Part shown: piece after piece, positions 4,884-5,171 of the stretch | Layout: each line of letters opens with the position of its first letter | Numbering within the stretch: position 1 is the first letter of the stretch | From: DASUPK01 sp046732465 | GTDB taxonomy: Bacteria; Actinomycetota; Thermoleophilia; Solirubrobacterales; 70-9 | Reading direction: 5' to 3' | NCBI GenBank assembly: GCA_046732465.1 | Contig: JBKPND010000045.1 | Location: forward strand, 1 to 5,171 | Length of the DNA: 5,171 bases | Position numbers and translations under genes: made by a program | The notes under the pieces: generated by a model | Databases searched by the model: none | What the model saw: only the letters and a program-made list of their open reading frames with translations | Told to the model about the DNA's origin: nothing

Positions 4884-5143
4884 TCGGTCAACGACCCGCA
4901 ATTCTGCTGTTTCCGCAACTAGCGAGGCGGGACGCGGGACCGGCTCAAACGCTTACGTGGTCGCCGTCCATGGTGCTAGGCCGGCGGCTCCCATCAGCGG
5001 CACTGCCTGGCGGTTGGTAGCAATCGCGTGCGCACGACCGCTCTCGTCTGCTGGCGGGCGTGGCGCAACAAGCCTGGTGCCTGCTCGCCTGCGCGTGGCA
5101 CCGCGATCTCGGCATAGTCAGGCGGCGAACGGCGTGGGCGGAA
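4884..5143. other. Non-coding stretch, no gene seen
   Basis: No frame on either strand shows a recognisable motif, a plausible ribosome-binding site or protein-like composition. The only longer plus-strand frame here begins upstream and passes through the tRNA fragment. I could not find a clear second copy of the tRNA core in this stretch. Confidence 0.5.
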
Positions 5144-5160
5144 GCCCGGCGACGCCGGGC
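5144..5160. other. GC-rich 7-bp hairpin
   Basis: GCCCGGC (5144-5150) and GCCGGGC (5154-5160) form a perfect stem with a GAC loop. No T-run is visible before the window ends, so it could be a terminator half, a repeat or chance in GC-rich DNA. Confidence 0.35.
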
Positions 5161-5171
5161 CGCGCGCGGAA

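Noticed and set aside
4363..4884. 173-codon minus-strand frame starting MARPGLEPGTPRFSVV
   Set aside because: Its first codons are simply the antisense of the tRNA-Phe fragment, a well-known source of spurious protein calls, and the rest is unstructured, low-complexity GC-rich translation.
4619..5020. 133-codon plus-strand frame containing GVPGSSPGLAI
   Set aside because: It reads straight through the tRNA fragment in the sense direction. There is no ribosome-binding site and no protein-like composition.

Overview
The window is GC-rich DNA with actinobacterial-style coding. The protein flavours (a DipZ-like redoxin, an NhaA with a long N-terminus, actinobacterial epoxide-hydrolase-type alpha/beta hydrolases) would fit a soil actinobacterium, possibly of the Thermoleophilia/Solirubrobacterales. 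That placement is inference from protein character and base composition only.

Left part (1-1946, plus strand). This looks like one compact transcription unit. It holds the last 41 codons of an alpha/beta hydrolase, a complete DipZ-like redoxin (130-1083) starting two bases after it, a very small tryptophan-rich membrane protein whose frame is broken by one extra base (1115-1280), a 50-residue unknown protein (1282-1434), and a complete methionine sulfoxide reductase A (1431-1946) that overlaps its predecessor by ATGA. The theme is thiol/disulfide chemistry and oxidative repair.

Middle part (1947-3851, minus strand). Convergent to msrA lies an nhaA Na+/H+ antiporter. It is nearly complete across its membrane domain but split by a +1 frameshift exactly at the double-aspartate ion-binding motif, which reads Asn-Glu after frame correction. 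Its reading frame has no stop at the expected end and runs on antisense to msrA. Six bases upstream of nhaA is the C-terminal quarter of a second DipZ-like redoxin, aligning without gaps to the first (50 of 75 residues identical by hand). Upstream of that is a small, apparently intact single-pass membrane protein with a tandem hexapeptide repeat.

Right part (3852-5171). This is mostly non-coding and decayed. At 4090-4448 the N-terminal half of an alpha/beta hydrolase, carrying a nonsense codon and a 1-base deletion, is joined to the last 15 codons of an msrA-like gene. This is the order hydrolase...msrA seen at the left, with everything between deleted. At 4837-4883 sits the anticodon-arm-to-3'-end portion of a tRNA-Phe(GAA) with no 5' half, the signature left when a tRNA-targeting integrative element inserts. 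The last ~290 bases hold no recognisable gene.

Taken together, the left side is a working redox cluster. The right side is a scrapyard of partial copies of the same genes next to a likely attachment-site remnant, pointing to duplication, rearrangement and decay at an integration hotspot. I see no clear novel defence or effector system. The most notable items are the partial second copy of the cluster, the NhaA lesion at its catalytic motif, and the tRNA fragment. An alternative for the frameshifts alone is sequencing or assembly error, since two fall in short T or A runs.
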